64,000 nt of DNA from Conexibacter sp. CPCC 206217 (GTDB lineage: Bacteria; Actinomycetota; Thermoleophilia; Solirubrobacterales; Solirubrobacteraceae): the NCBI RefSeq assembly GCF_030646165.1, contig NZ_JAUTDO010000003.1:434001-498000 (forward strand), in the 5' to 3' direction. Below the pieces are notes generated by a model that worked only from the letters and a program-made list of their open reading frames with translations, was not told the DNA's origin and ran no database searches. Below are positions 8,462 through 15,070 of this stretch, in pieces. The position numbers were made by a program, and so were the translations under genes. Positions within the stretch are counted from its first letter, which is position 1. Every line of letters begins with the position of its first letter.

Positions 8462-8467
8462 AGGTTA
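8462..8467 (-). promoter_or_regulatory. -10 box of the aroC operon
   Basis: TAACCT, 10 bases, then the aroC ATG at 8451. It lies in the 112-base gap between glcD and aroC and would drive the four-gene aro operon as a (nearly) leaderless transcript. Confidence 0.5.
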
Positions 8468-8563
8468 GTTGGCGGGCGGGCGTGGACGCTGCGTCGCCTC
8501 CGCGCGGCTTCGTTGGACGCCGCGCGCGCTCGCGCCGCCCGCCCGTGTTCCGCTGCGGCGCGC

Positions 8564-9937
8564 TCAGATCGCCTTGCCGGGGTTGAACAGCCCGTGCGGG
8601 TCGAACGTGCGCTTGATCGCGCGGTGCAGCTCGTGCGCCGCGCCCAGCTCCTGCGCGAGAAAGTCGCGCTTGAGCAGGCCGACGCCGTGCTCGCCCGTGA
8701 CGGTGCCGCCGAGCTGCAGCGCGAGTCTGACGAGCGCGGCGAACGCCTCCCGCGCGTGCGCGACCGCGTCGGGATCGCGGTGGTCGTAGACGATCGTCGG
8801 ATGCATGTTGCCGTCGCCGGCGTGGCCGAAGGTGCCGATCACGACGCCGTGCGCCGCGGCGATCTGCTCGATCCCCTCCAGCAGCGCGGGGATCTTGCCG
8901 AGCGGGACGCCGACGTCGTCCAGCAGCGTCGCGCCCTGGCGCTCCAGCGCCGGATACGCGAGCCGGCGCGCGGCCATCAGCATCCGCCCCTCGGCCTCCT
9001 CGTCGGTCGTGAGCGCGAGGGTCGCGCCGGCCTGCTCGCACCACGCGGCCATCTCGTCGACGGCTTTCAGCGCCTGCTCGCCGCCGAGGTCGCTGCGCGC
9101 GAAGACGAGCGCTGCGACGCCCTGATCGAGGTCCTGCGGCGCCATCTGCTCGACGGCCTGGATCGTCGTGCGGTCCATCAGCTCCAGCACCGAGGGGGTG
9201 CTGCTGCGGCTGATCTTCGCGATCGCCGCGCCGGCGGCGCCGAGCGTCGCGAAGCTGGCGGCGAGCGTCGCGGAGCTGCGCGGCGGCGGGAGCAGGCGCA
9301 TCGTCGCCTCGGTGACGATCCCGAGCGTGCCCTCCGAGCCGCAGATCAGCGACGCGAGGTCGTAGCCGGCGACCCCCTTGCGCGCGCGCCGCCCGATCCG
9401 CACCGCTCTGCCGTCGGCGAGCACCAGCTCGAGTCCGAGCAGCGCGTCGCGCGTGACGCCGTACTTGACGCAGCAGAGCCCGCCGGCGTTCGTCGCGATG
9501 TTGCCGCCGATCGTGGAGAACTCGAAGCTGGCGGGATCGGGCGCGTAGAAGAGCCCCTCGCGCTCGGCGGCCGCGCGCAGCTGTGCGTTGACGAGGCCGG
9601 GCTGCACGGTCGCCAGCAGCGACGGCCCGTCCAGTTCGACGACGTCGGTCATCCGCTCGGTGCTGATCACGACGCAGCCGTCGATCGCGTTGGCGCCGCC
9701 GGACAGTCCGGAGCCGGCGCCGCGCGGCACGACGGGAACGCCGTGGGTCGCGGCGGCGCGCACGGCGTGCTGCACCTCCTGGGTGGTGCGCGGCCGCACG
9801 ACGGCGGCGGGCGTGCCGGCGGCGACCAGCCCGGGCGCGGCCTGATCGTGCCGGTAGGAGGCGAGCACCTCCGGATCGGTGACGACGTCGCCGGAGCCGG
9901 CGAGGTCGTCGAGCAGGCGGTCGGCGGTGGCGGTCAT
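8564..9937 (-). CDS. glcD: FAD-linked glycolate / D-lactate oxidase (GlcD-like)
   Basis: 457 residues. The N-terminal PCMH-type FAD-binding domain contains PRGAGSGLSGGA (about 70-81), the FSTIGGNIATNAGG loop and CGSEGTLGIVTEATM. The C-terminal FAD-oxidase domain ends with the family marks GTFGHAGDGNMHP, GEHGVGLLK and DPHGLFNPGK. These fit GlcD and D-lactate dehydrogenases, which oxidise 2-hydroxyacids to 2-oxoacids. No GlcE or GlcF subunit gene is next to it, so it may act alone. The ATG start has a GGAGG site at about -13 and overlaps the regulator's stop codon (ATGA), so the two are translationally coupled. Confidence 0.88.
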   Translation of the reverse strand: MTATADRLLDDLAGSGDVVTDPEVLASYRHDQAAPGLVAAGTPAAVVRPRTTQEVQHAVRAAATHGVPVVPRGAGSGLSGGANAIDGCVVISTERMTDVVELDGPSLLATVQPGLVNAQLRAAAEREGLFYAPDPASFEFSTIGGNIATNAGGLCCVKYGVTRDALLGLELVLADGRAVRIGRRARKGVAGYDLASLICGSEGTLGIVTEATMRLLPPPRSSATLAASFATLGAAGAAIAKISRSSTPSVLELMDRTTIQAVEQMAPQDLDQGVAALVFARSDLGGEQALKAVDEMAAWCEQAGATLALTTDEEAEGRMLMAARRLAYPALERQGATLLDDVGVPLGKIPALLEGIEQIAAAHGVVIGTFGHAGDGNMHPTIVYDHRDPDAVAHAREAFAALVRLALQLGGTVTGEHGVGLLKRDFLAQELGAAHELHRAIKRTFDPHGLFNPGKAI

Positions 9938-10791
9938 GCGGAGGTTCCTCCGAGCGGCGAGCTGCCGCTGGTCCGTTGGTCTGATGGTCGGCTGGCGAGC
10001 GGGTCGCCTGCGCGGGCCGCTGCGCGCGGCTCGGCGGCAGCTGTCGCGCGCTCGGCGGAGCGGTAGAAGCCCATCACGTGGTCGCGCAGCAGCAGTTCGG
10101 CGTCGCGACCGTCGCCGGCCTCGACGGCGGCGAGGATCGCCTCGTGCTGGCGCGTCAGTCTGTTCAGCGTCCGCTGCGGCGCCGGCAGCGCGCGCAGCGC
10201 GTCGAGCAGGTGCGCGGAGACGGAGTCGCGCACGGCGAGCATCACGAGTTGAAGCGCCTCGTTGCCGGAGGCGGCGACGAGCGCGACGTGGAAGCGCACG
10301 TCGGCGCGCTCGAATGCGGCCACGTCGTCTCCGACGGCCCGCATCTCCTCCACCTCCCGGTGCGCATCGGCGAGGCAGGCGGCACGGTGGCGGGACGCCT
10401 CGGCGCGAGCGTCGGTGGCGTGCAGCCGCGTCGCCGCACCCGCGACCGCGGCCGCCTCCAACGCGCAGCGCAGCTCCACGAGGTCGGCGAGCGGGACGCG
10501 GCCGAGGCGCATGAGGTGGACGAGGCTCTCGCGCAACGGGCCGGTCGACAGCGACTCGGCCGGCGGGACGCGCAGCGGGGCGGTCGGTCCGCTCGCGACG
10601 GCGAGGCCCTGGGCCTGGAGCGCGCGCAGCGCCTCGCGCACCGTCGTGCGGCTGACGCCGAACTGCGCGCACAGCTCGCGCTCGGCAGGCAGCTCCTCCC
10701 CCGGCGCCAGCGCACCGTCGAGGATCGCCTCGCGCAGCTGATGCGCGACCTGCTCGTAGGCCGGATTGCGGATGACTTCGCTGAACGCCAT
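9934..10791 (-). CDS. FadR-subfamily GntR transcriptional regulator
   Basis: 285 residues. Residues ~10-75 form the GntR winged helix (LREAILDGALAPGEELPAER, then SRTTVREALRALQAQGL). The rest is an all-helical FCD effector domain with conserved FHVALVAASGN and the His of RQHEAIL. FCD regulators such as LldR, GlcC and PdhR respond to small organic acids. The ATG is supported by a TATGGT -10 box 7 bases upstream, and two perfect FadR-type operators lie on its own promoter (10792-10802, 10818-10828), so autorepression is likely. It is coupled to glcD through an ATGA overlap. The last ~25 residues are low-complexity Ser/Arg. The ligand is inferred from glcD to be glycolate or lactate. Confidence 0.88.
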   Translation of the reverse strand: MAFSEVIRNPAYEQVAHQLREAILDGALAPGEELPAERELCAQFGVSRTTVREALRALQAQGLAVASGPTAPLRVPPAESLSTGPLRESLVHLMRLGRVPLADLVELRCALEAAAVAGAATRLHATDARAEASRHRAACLADAHREVEEMRAVGDDVAAFERADVRFHVALVAASGNEALQLVMLAVRDSVSAHLLDALRALPAPQRTLNRLTRQHEAILAAVEAGDGRDAELLLRDHVMGFYRSAERATAAAEPRAAARAGDPLASRPSDQRTSGSSPLGGTSA

Positions 10792-10802
10792 TGGTCGGAC
10801 CA
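10792..10802. promoter_or_regulatory. FadR-type operator O1
   Basis: TGGTCGGACCA fits the FadR-subfamily consensus TNGTNNNACNA with a perfect TGGT/ACCA dyad. It covers the -10 box and immediate start region of the regulator gene, so bound protein would block transcription of the regulator-glcD operon. Confidence 0.75.
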
Positions 10803-10828
10803 TATCTCTTTGACTGCTGGTCTGACAA
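10799..10828 (-). promoter_or_regulatory. Promoter of the fadR-like/glcD operon
   Basis: -35 TTGTCA (10823-10828) and -10 TATGGT (10799-10804) are separated by 18 bases; the -10 is 7 bases from the ATG at 10791. The -35 lies within operator O2 and the -10 within operator O1. Confidence 0.65.
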
Positions 10829-10839
10829 GCGGGTACGAT
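10810..10839 (+). promoter_or_regulatory. Promoter of the pfpI-like gene
   Basis: -35 TTGACT (10810-10815), an 18-base spacer and -10 TACGAT (10834-10839), facing away from the regulator promoter and overlapping it. Operator O2 sits inside the spacer. It predicts a 5' leader of about 85 bases before the ATG at 10931. Confidence 0.6.
10818..10828. promoter_or_regulatory. FadR-type operator O2
   Basis: TGGTCTGACAA matches TNGTNNNACNA; its dyad is less perfect than O1. The centre is 26 bases from O1. It overlaps the -35 of the regulator promoter and lies between the -35 and -10 of the divergent pfpI promoter, so one protein could control both directions. Confidence 0.65.
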
Positions 10840-10930
10840 AAAGGTGTCGGTCCGCTCGCCAGCAGGAGCGCACTGCCGCTTCGCCTGCGAACCGGTCCGG
10901 TCGACGACCGCTCTAGAGAGGGAGTTCCCC

Positions 10931-11497
10931 ATGGCGAAGGTCCTGCTGCTGACGGGTGACGCTGCCGAGTCGCTCGAGGTGATGTACCCGTACCAGCGAC
11001 TGCTGGAGGACGGCCACACGGTCGACATCGCCGCGCCGACGGTGAAGAAGCTCCAGTTCGTCGTGCACGACTTCGTCGACGGCTTCGACACCTACACCGA
11101 GAAGCTCGGCTACACGTGGCCGGCCGACGTCGCGTTCGCCGACGTCGACCCCGCGGACTACGACGCGCTCGTGATCCCCGGTGGCCGCGCGCCCGAGTAC
11201 ATCCGCAACGACGCCGACGTGAAGCGGATCGTGCGCCACTTCGCCGAGGCCGACAAGCCGCTCGCGCATCTCTGCCACGGCCCGCTCTGCCTTGCCAGCG
11301 CGGGCGTGCTGAGCGGCCGCCGCTCAGCGGCTTACCCGGCACTGGCGCCCGACGTCGAAGCGGCCGGCGGCACGTTCGTCGACGACGAGGCGGTCGTCGA
11401 CGGGTCGATGGTCTCCGGCCGCGCCTGGCCCGACCACCCGGCGTGGATGCGCGCGTTCATGGCGATCCTGCACGAGCGCGAGCCGGCGACCGCCTGA
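10931..11497 (+). CDS. DJ-1/PfpI-family protein
   Basis: 188 residues, full-length for a single-domain DJ-1/PfpI protein. The nucleophile elbow is AHLCHGPLCLASAG (about residues 113-126), with the reactive Cys followed by His, and the partner Glu is in IPGGRAPEYIR. The ATG is preceded by a good GGGAG site. Family members have been described as intracellular peptidases, chaperones, glyoxalase III enzymes and deglycases; glyoxalase III activity turns methylglyoxal into lactate and glyoxal into glycolate. Divergent from the FadR-like regulator and glcD and apparently under the same operators, which makes a reactive-aldehyde role attractive but unproven. Confidence 0.85.
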   Translation: MAKVLLLTGDAAESLEVMYPYQRLLEDGHTVDIAAPTVKKLQFVVHDFVDGFDTYTEKLGYTWPADVAFADVDPADYDALVIPGGRAPEYIRNDADVKRIVRHFAEADKPLAHLCHGPLCLASAGVLSGRRSAAYPALAPDVEAAGGTFVDDEAVVDGSMVSGRAWPDHPAWMRAFMAILHEREPATA

Positions 11498-11515
11498 CGC
11501 GCGGCGCGGCGCCCC

Positions 11516-12067
11516 CTACCCCAGCCACCACTCGCTCAGCTCGGCGCCGGCGGCGAACGCGACGCAGGCGCCGAGCGCGAGGAACGGACCGAGCGGGAGC
11601 GTCGCCTCGCGGGCGCTGCGGATGCCGCGGCGGATCGCCAGCGCCGCGCCGGCGAGCGCAGCGGTCACCAACGCGACGAGCAGCGCGACGACGACGGTGC
11701 TCTCCAGCAGCAGGCCGAGGACGGCGGCGAGCTTGACGTCGCCCATCCCCATGCCGTCGGGCCGGATCAGTGCCGCGGCGAGCAGGAAGCCACCCGCCGC
11801 CGTTCCCCACAGCAACTGCGCCGGCAGCCGCGCGGGATCCGCGACCAGCCCGATCGCGAGCGCCGCGAGCGCCCCGGCCGCGGTCAGCCGGTTGGGGATC
11901 AGGCGCCGGTCGAGGTCGATCCAGGTGACCGGCACCAGCAGCGCGACGAGCGTCGCGCCGATCAGCCGCTCACGCGTGCCGTCGGCGACGAGGACGACGA
12001 GCGCGAGCAGCGTCGCGCCGGCACAGGCCAGCGCGATCTGCAGTCGGAGTGAGTGTCGATGCGCCAT
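11516..12067 (-). CDS. Prepilin peptidase (A24, short form)
   Basis: 183 residues with about six membrane helices. It contains both aspartates of the A24 aspartyl proteases: TWIDLDRRLIPN (about residues 48-59) and GMGMGDVKL (about 105-113, the GxGD motif). It lacks the N-terminal methyltransferase domain of PilD, as in TadV/CpaA-type enzymes. It would cleave type IV pilin or Flp-like leader peptides at the membrane. No pilin or assembly genes are in this window, so its substrates are elsewhere. No clear ribosome site or -10 box precedes the ATG. Confidence 0.85.
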   Translation of the reverse strand: MAHRHSLRLQIALACAGATLLALVVLVADGTRERLIGATLVALLVPVTWIDLDRRLIPNRLTAAGALAALAIGLVADPARLPAQLLWGTAAGGFLLAAALIRPDGMGMGDVKLAAVLGLLLESTVVVALLVALVTAALAGAALAIRRGIRSAREATLPLGPFLALGACVAFAAGAELSEWWLG

Positions 12068-12229
12068 CCGCCGCTGGATCGGCGGGCGGCGTCACCGTGT
12101 TGAGCGGCGCCGCGCCAGAGCGGACGGATGCCCGGCCGCGTCCCCGCGAGCGAGGCCCGGATGCCCGCCTGCGTCGCCGGCCCACGGGGCCCGGCGCGTG
12201 AATCGAGCCCCGCGCGGCAGCCCGCTCGC

Positions 12230-12433
12230 TCAGTCCGCCGCCGCTGGCGGCGGGGCGTCGCCGCGCAGGACGACCCCCGCTTCCTGGGCGTTGTGCTCAG
12301 GGATGTAGGTGCCGCTGCCTTCGCACCAGGGGCAGGTGATCTCGTTCGGCGTGCCGCCGAGGCCGGAGATCACTCTGCCACTGCCGCGGCAGGCGCGGCA
12401 CTGGTCGTCGGGGATCGGTTCGTCTGAGGACAT
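12230..12433 (-). CDS. Small protein with two CxxCxGxG motifs
   Basis: 67 residues with CRACRGSG (about 12-19) and CPWCEGSG (about 34-41), the DnaJ-type zinc-finger repeat, so it probably binds one Zn ion with four cysteines. The stretch between is short (ISGLGGTPNEIT) and the C-terminus is Ala/Pro-rich. Such mini-DnaJ zinc proteins occur in many actinobacteria without a known function; protein-protein contact or RNA/peptide binding is conceivable. The TACCCT box 9 bases before the ATG supports a real transcription unit. Confidence 0.75.
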   Translation of the reverse strand: MSSDEPIPDDQCRACRGSGRVISGLGGTPNEITCPWCEGSGTYIPEHNAQEAGVVLRGDAPPPAAAD

Positions 12434-12442
12434 GGGCGCGCC

Positions 12443-12448
12443 AGGGTA
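12443..12448 (-). promoter_or_regulatory. -10 box of the small zinc-motif gene
   Basis: TACCCT, 9 bases, then ATG at 12433; leaderless-type spacing. Confidence 0.45.
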
Positions 12449-12470
12449 GCGGCATCTGGGCGGCGGCGCC

Positions 12471-13109
12471 TCAACGTCGGACCGCGAGCGCCAGTCCGTC
12501 GCCGATCGGCGTGATCAGCCCGTCGAGCTGCGGATGGCCGAGGAAGTGGTCGTTGAACGAGCGCGCGGTCGCGACGCGATCCCCGCTCCAGCCGTCGATC
12601 GGGCGGCCTTCGGCGACCGCACCCGACATCAGCACGTTGTCGACCGCGAGCAGCCCGCCGGGCCGCATCAGCGGCACGATCAGGTCGAGATGGCCTGCGT
12701 ACTCGGCCTTCAGGCCGTCGAGGAAGGCGAAGTCGAACGGTCCTTCGACCTGCGTCAGCCCCTCGGCGGCGTCCTGCAGGCGCAGGTCGACGCGCGCCGG
12801 CAGCCGTGCCCGCGCGAAGTAGCTCAGCGCCTGCGTGTGGCGCTCGCGGTCGATCTCGAACGAGATCAGCTCACCGTCCGCGGGCAGCGCCCGCGCGAGA
12901 TGCAGCGTCGAGACGCCGATCGCGGTCCCGACCTCCACGATCCGCCGCGCGCCCACCGCCCGCGCGAGCACCTGCAGGAGCGTCGCGGCCTGCGCATCGA
13001 GGATCGGGACGCTGTCGCGCGCGCCGCGCTCCTGCATCTCGGCGAGCAGCGCGTCGGGTTCTGGCCGTGTCTGGTCGAGATACGAGCGGACGGCGTCGGT
13101 CACGATCAT
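12471..13109 (-). CDS. Class I SAM-dependent O-methyltransferase (COMT-like)
   Basis: 212 residues, the length of the small O-methyltransferase family 3 (catechol/caffeoyl-CoA type, as in Mycobacterium Rv0187-like proteins). The SAM-binding motif is RIVEVGTAIGVSTLHLA (about 55-71); then come FEIDRERH at the end of strand 2, FDFAFLDGLKAEY with the metal-binding Asp, and GGLLAVDNVLMSG. Methyl acceptor unknown. A GGAGG site lies 9 bases before the ATG and is abutted by a perfect inverted repeat (13126-13140) that could act as an operator or an RNA hairpin. Confidence 0.85.
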   Translation of the reverse strand: MIVTDAVRSYLDQTRPEPDALLAEMQERGARDSVPILDAQAATLLQVLARAVGARRIVEVGTAIGVSTLHLARALPADGELISFEIDRERHTQALSYFARARLPARVDLRLQDAAEGLTQVEGPFDFAFLDGLKAEYAGHLDLIVPLMRPGGLLAVDNVLMSGAVAEGRPIDGWSGDRVATARSFNDHFLGHPQLDGLITPIGDGLALAVRR

Positions 13110-13457
13110 GCGGGCGGGCCTCCAAGTGGCATCGTGCCACCTTCCTTCCCCGAGATCCGGTTCATGTAGCGCGCCGCGACGAGATCTTCACCGATCGAGC
13201 GTCCGCAGCAACCGACTCACCGGTTGGCAGCGAACTGACCGCGCGGCTTGTCTCCCTGCGAATGGATGACTAGTTTTGACCAATGGGAGAGGTTCCACGG
13301 GAGCGGGACCCTGAGAGCAGGTGAAGGCAGGGAGTCACTGTGGTCTGGCGCATGAAATGAGCCGTTCCACGGGTGTTTCGTCGTGCGCGCTGGAGGGCCG
13401 TGCGTGCGGACGCCCGAAGGACCTCGAAGCGCTGGCTGGCGGCGTCGTGCGGCGCCG
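13110..13457. other. 348-base intergenic region, no gene found
   Basis: Lies between the methyltransferase start and the csoR stop, both on the minus strand. It holds the dyad at 13126-13140 and a less G+C-rich patch around 13265-13285. The 10-base direct repeat GTTCCACGGG occurs at 13292-13301 and 13364-13373, with a CCCTG/CAGGG stem (13309-13313 with 13328-13332) in between. No convincing reading frame, riboswitch consensus or terminator was recognised. A promoter for the methyltransferase should lie here, but I could not place it. Confidence 0.5.
13126..13140. promoter_or_regulatory. Inverted repeat next to the methyltransferase ribosome site
   Basis: GTGGCATCGTGCCAC is a perfect 6-base dyad with a 3-base centre. 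On the minus strand it ends just before TTGGAGG, the ribosome binding site of the methyltransferase gene. It could be a repressor site or a hairpin affecting translation. Confidence 0.4.
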
Positions 13458-13766
13458 TCAGCCCCGCCGCATCAACCGCGCGACGGCGCCCATCAACTCG
13501 TCGGTCTTCTCCGCCTTGGCGTCGCCCTCGGCGCCCATCACGCAGTGGTTCGCGTGCTCGTCGAGCAGACCGAGCGCGACCTTGTCGAGCGCCGCTTGGA
13601 CCGCCGAGATCTGCGTCAGCACGTCGATGCAGTAGCGCTCCTCCTCGACCATCGACTGCACGCCGCGGACCTGTCCCTCGATCCGGCGCAGCCGCTTCGT
13701 GAGCTGGTCCTTCGTCGCGCTGTAGCCGCGCGTCGGCGTGGTTCTCGTCGTCTCGATCGACGCCAT
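13458..13766 (-). CDS. csoR: Copper-sensing transcriptional repressor CsoR
   Basis: 102 residues, DUF156/CsoR-RcnR family, all-helical. The copper-binding triad is present: Cys in RYCIDVL (about 46), His and Cys in DEHANHCVMG (about 71 and 75). LRRIEGQVRGVQSMVEE is the DNA-contact helix. Apo-CsoR binds GC-rich dyads and releases on Cu(I). Its own promoter has an ideal dyad, TACCCC-CCT-GGGGTA, lying directly upstream of the TAGACT -10 box, and an AGGAG site precedes the ATG. Divergent from copZ, the standard layout of a copper resistance module. Confidence 0.93.
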   Translation of the reverse strand: MASIETTRTTPTRGYSATKDQLTKRLRRIEGQVRGVQSMVEEERYCIDVLTQISAVQAALDKVALGLLDEHANHCVMGAEGDAKAEKTDELMGAVARLMRRG

Positions 13767-13795
13767 CGGGCTCTCCTGTGGTCGGGTCGCTGACA

Positions 13796-13801
13796 AGTCT
13801 A
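13796..13801 (-). promoter_or_regulatory. -10 box of csoR
   Basis: TAGACT, with the CsoR dyad (13805-13819) filling the spacer upstream where the -35/-10 gap should be. The leader is about 25 bases and contains an AGGAG ribosome site. Confidence 0.55.
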
Positions 13802-13804
13802 GCT

Positions 13805-13819
13805 TACCCCCCTGGGGTA
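13805..13819. promoter_or_regulatory. CsoR operator (csoR side)
   Basis: TACCCCCCTGGGGTA is a perfect 6+3+6 dyad of the poly-C/poly-G type bound by CsoR proteins. It lies between the -35 region and -10 of csoR. Confidence 0.75.
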
Positions 13820-13840
13820 TGTATGGTACGGTCTGTTGCC

Positions 13841-13857
13841 ATACCCCCCTACCGTAT
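13841..13857. promoter_or_regulatory. Possible second CsoR site (copZ side)
   Basis: ATACCCCCCTACCGTAT has ATAC/GTAT ends and the same TACCCCCCT core as the first site but weaker symmetry. It lies 23 bases upstream of copZ, where it would repress the copZ-copA operon. A longer GTATGG/CCATAC dyad (13821-13826 with 13839-13844) links the two sites. Confidence 0.5.
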
Positions 13858-13880
13858 CTTGGAACCCGGGAAGGACCGTC

Positions 13881-14120
13881 ATGAGCACCTCCAGCGACAT
13901 CGCCACCAGCCCGCGAGAGCGCATCTACACCGTCGGCGGCATGACCTGTGAGCACTGCGTCCTGTCGGTGCGCGAAGAGGTCTCGGAGCTGGAGGGCGTC
14001 GAGCTGGTGGAGGTCGACCTGGCGAGCGGTCGGCTGCGCGTCGGCGGTCCGGCGGCCGATTCGCAGGACGCGATCCGCGCTGCGGTCGAGGCGGCCGGCT
14101 ACACGGTGGTGTCGTCATGA
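13881..14120 (+). CDS. copZ: Copper chaperone CopZ (HMA domain)
   Basis: 79 residues, one heavy-metal-associated domain. The metal site is GGMTCEHC (about residues 18-25), followed by LSVREEVSELEGVE and the typical final strand AAGYTVVSS. It would carry Cu(I) in the cytoplasm to CopA or CsoR. Start ATG 13881 has an AAGGA site; a longer in-frame opening from 13836 would run through the operator region and is unlikely. The stop overlaps the next gene's start as ATGA, so translation is coupled. Confidence 0.92.
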   Translation: MSTSSDIATSPRERIYTVGGMTCEHCVLSVREEVSELEGVELVEVDLASGRLRVGGPAADSQDAIRAAVEAAGYTVVSS

Positions 14121-15070
14121 GCGCCGCGCTGAAGCTCGCCGCCTTCGCCGCCGCCCTCGCCGCGATCTTCGGCGTCGCCACGTTCGCCGGCGCGGCGGTG
14201 GATCCCGACCGCGGCGATCCGCCGGTGGCTGCGCACGCGGGTGCGGCGGCGGAGGACGAGGAAGGCGGCGCGATGGGCGATCGAGTCGGCGCCGCTGACA
14301 GCGACGCGCATGGCGACGAGGTCGGCGCGAGCGGCGGCGGGCACGGCGCCGAGAGCGGCGGCGGGCACGGCGCCGCCACCGCCGTCCGCGGCCTGGCGGC
14401 CGCCCAGGACGGGCTGCGCCTGGTCCTCGACACGCCCGCGCTGCGGCGCGGCGCGCGCGAGCGGGTCGCGTTCCGGATCGTCGGGACCGATGGCGCGCCG
14501 CTGCGCGACTACGACGTGACGCACGAGCGCAAGCTGCACCTGATCGTCGTGCGGCGCGACCTGAGCGGCTTCCAGCACCTCCACCCCACGCTCGCCGCGG
14601 ACGGCACGTGGTCCACCGCGCTGACGCTGCCCGAAGCCGGTTCCTACCGCCTCTTCGCCGACTTTTCCCGTGACGGCGAGCCGATCACGCTCGCGAGCGA
14701 TCTGCGCGTCGACGGCGACGCCGACCTGCGCGACCTGCCCGCGCCGGTGACCGAGACGACCAGCGACGGCGGCGACGCGGTCACACTCGCTGCCAACGAC
14801 GAACCCGCCGATGCCGGTGTGGAGCAGATCCTCCGCTTCGCGATCACCCGCGACGGCGCGCCGGCCGAGTTGGAGCCGTACCTCGGCGCCGACGGGCATC
14901 TCGTCGCGCTGCGCGAGGGCGATCTCGCGTTCCTGCACGTCCATCCGAGCGGCGACGGGCCGGCGTTCGAGACGACCTTCCCGACGCCCGGTCGCTACCG
15001 GCTGTTCTTGCAGTACAAGGTTGCCGGTCGCGTCGAGACCGCCGCGTTCACCCAGGAGGTGACGGGATGA
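14117..15070 (+). CDS. Exported His-rich protein of the copper operon, function unknown
   Basis: 317 residues. Residues 1-27 form an N-terminal membrane segment or signal. Then comes an acidic/His/Gly-rich linker with two copies of GGGHGAxS-like sequence (about 70-90). Two related beta-rich halves follow, each with an HxH motif and a YRLF segment: FQHLHP...GSYRLFADF (about residue 150) and FLHVHP...GRYRLFLQY (about residue 272). The paired HxH motifs and the location between copZ and copA, with 4-base overlaps on both sides, suggest extracytoplasmic copper binding. Similar unnamed proteins accompany copA in other actinobacteria. Copper binding is inferred, not shown. Confidence 0.7.
   Translation: MSAALKLAAFAAALAAIFGVATFAGAAVDPDRGDPPVAAHAGAAAEDEEGGAMGDRVGAADSDAHGDEVGASGGGHGAESGGGHGAATAVRGLAAAQDGLRLVLDTPALRRGARERVAFRIVGTDGAPLRDYDVTHERKLHLIVVRRDLSGFQHLHPTLAADGTWSTALTLPEAGSYRLFADFSRDGEPITLASDLRVDGDADLRDLPAPVTETTSDGGDAVTLAANDEPADAGVEQILRFAITRDGAPAELEPYLGADGHLVALREGDLAFLHVHPSGDGPAFETTFPTPGRYRLFLQYKVAGRVETAAFTQEVTG

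Noticed and set aside
13266-13400. Glycine, TPP or cobalamin riboswitch
   Set aside because: Short resemblances (GGGAGAGG, CTGAGAG, TCACTG) occur, but the defining cores are missing and no suitable gene follows on the plus strand.
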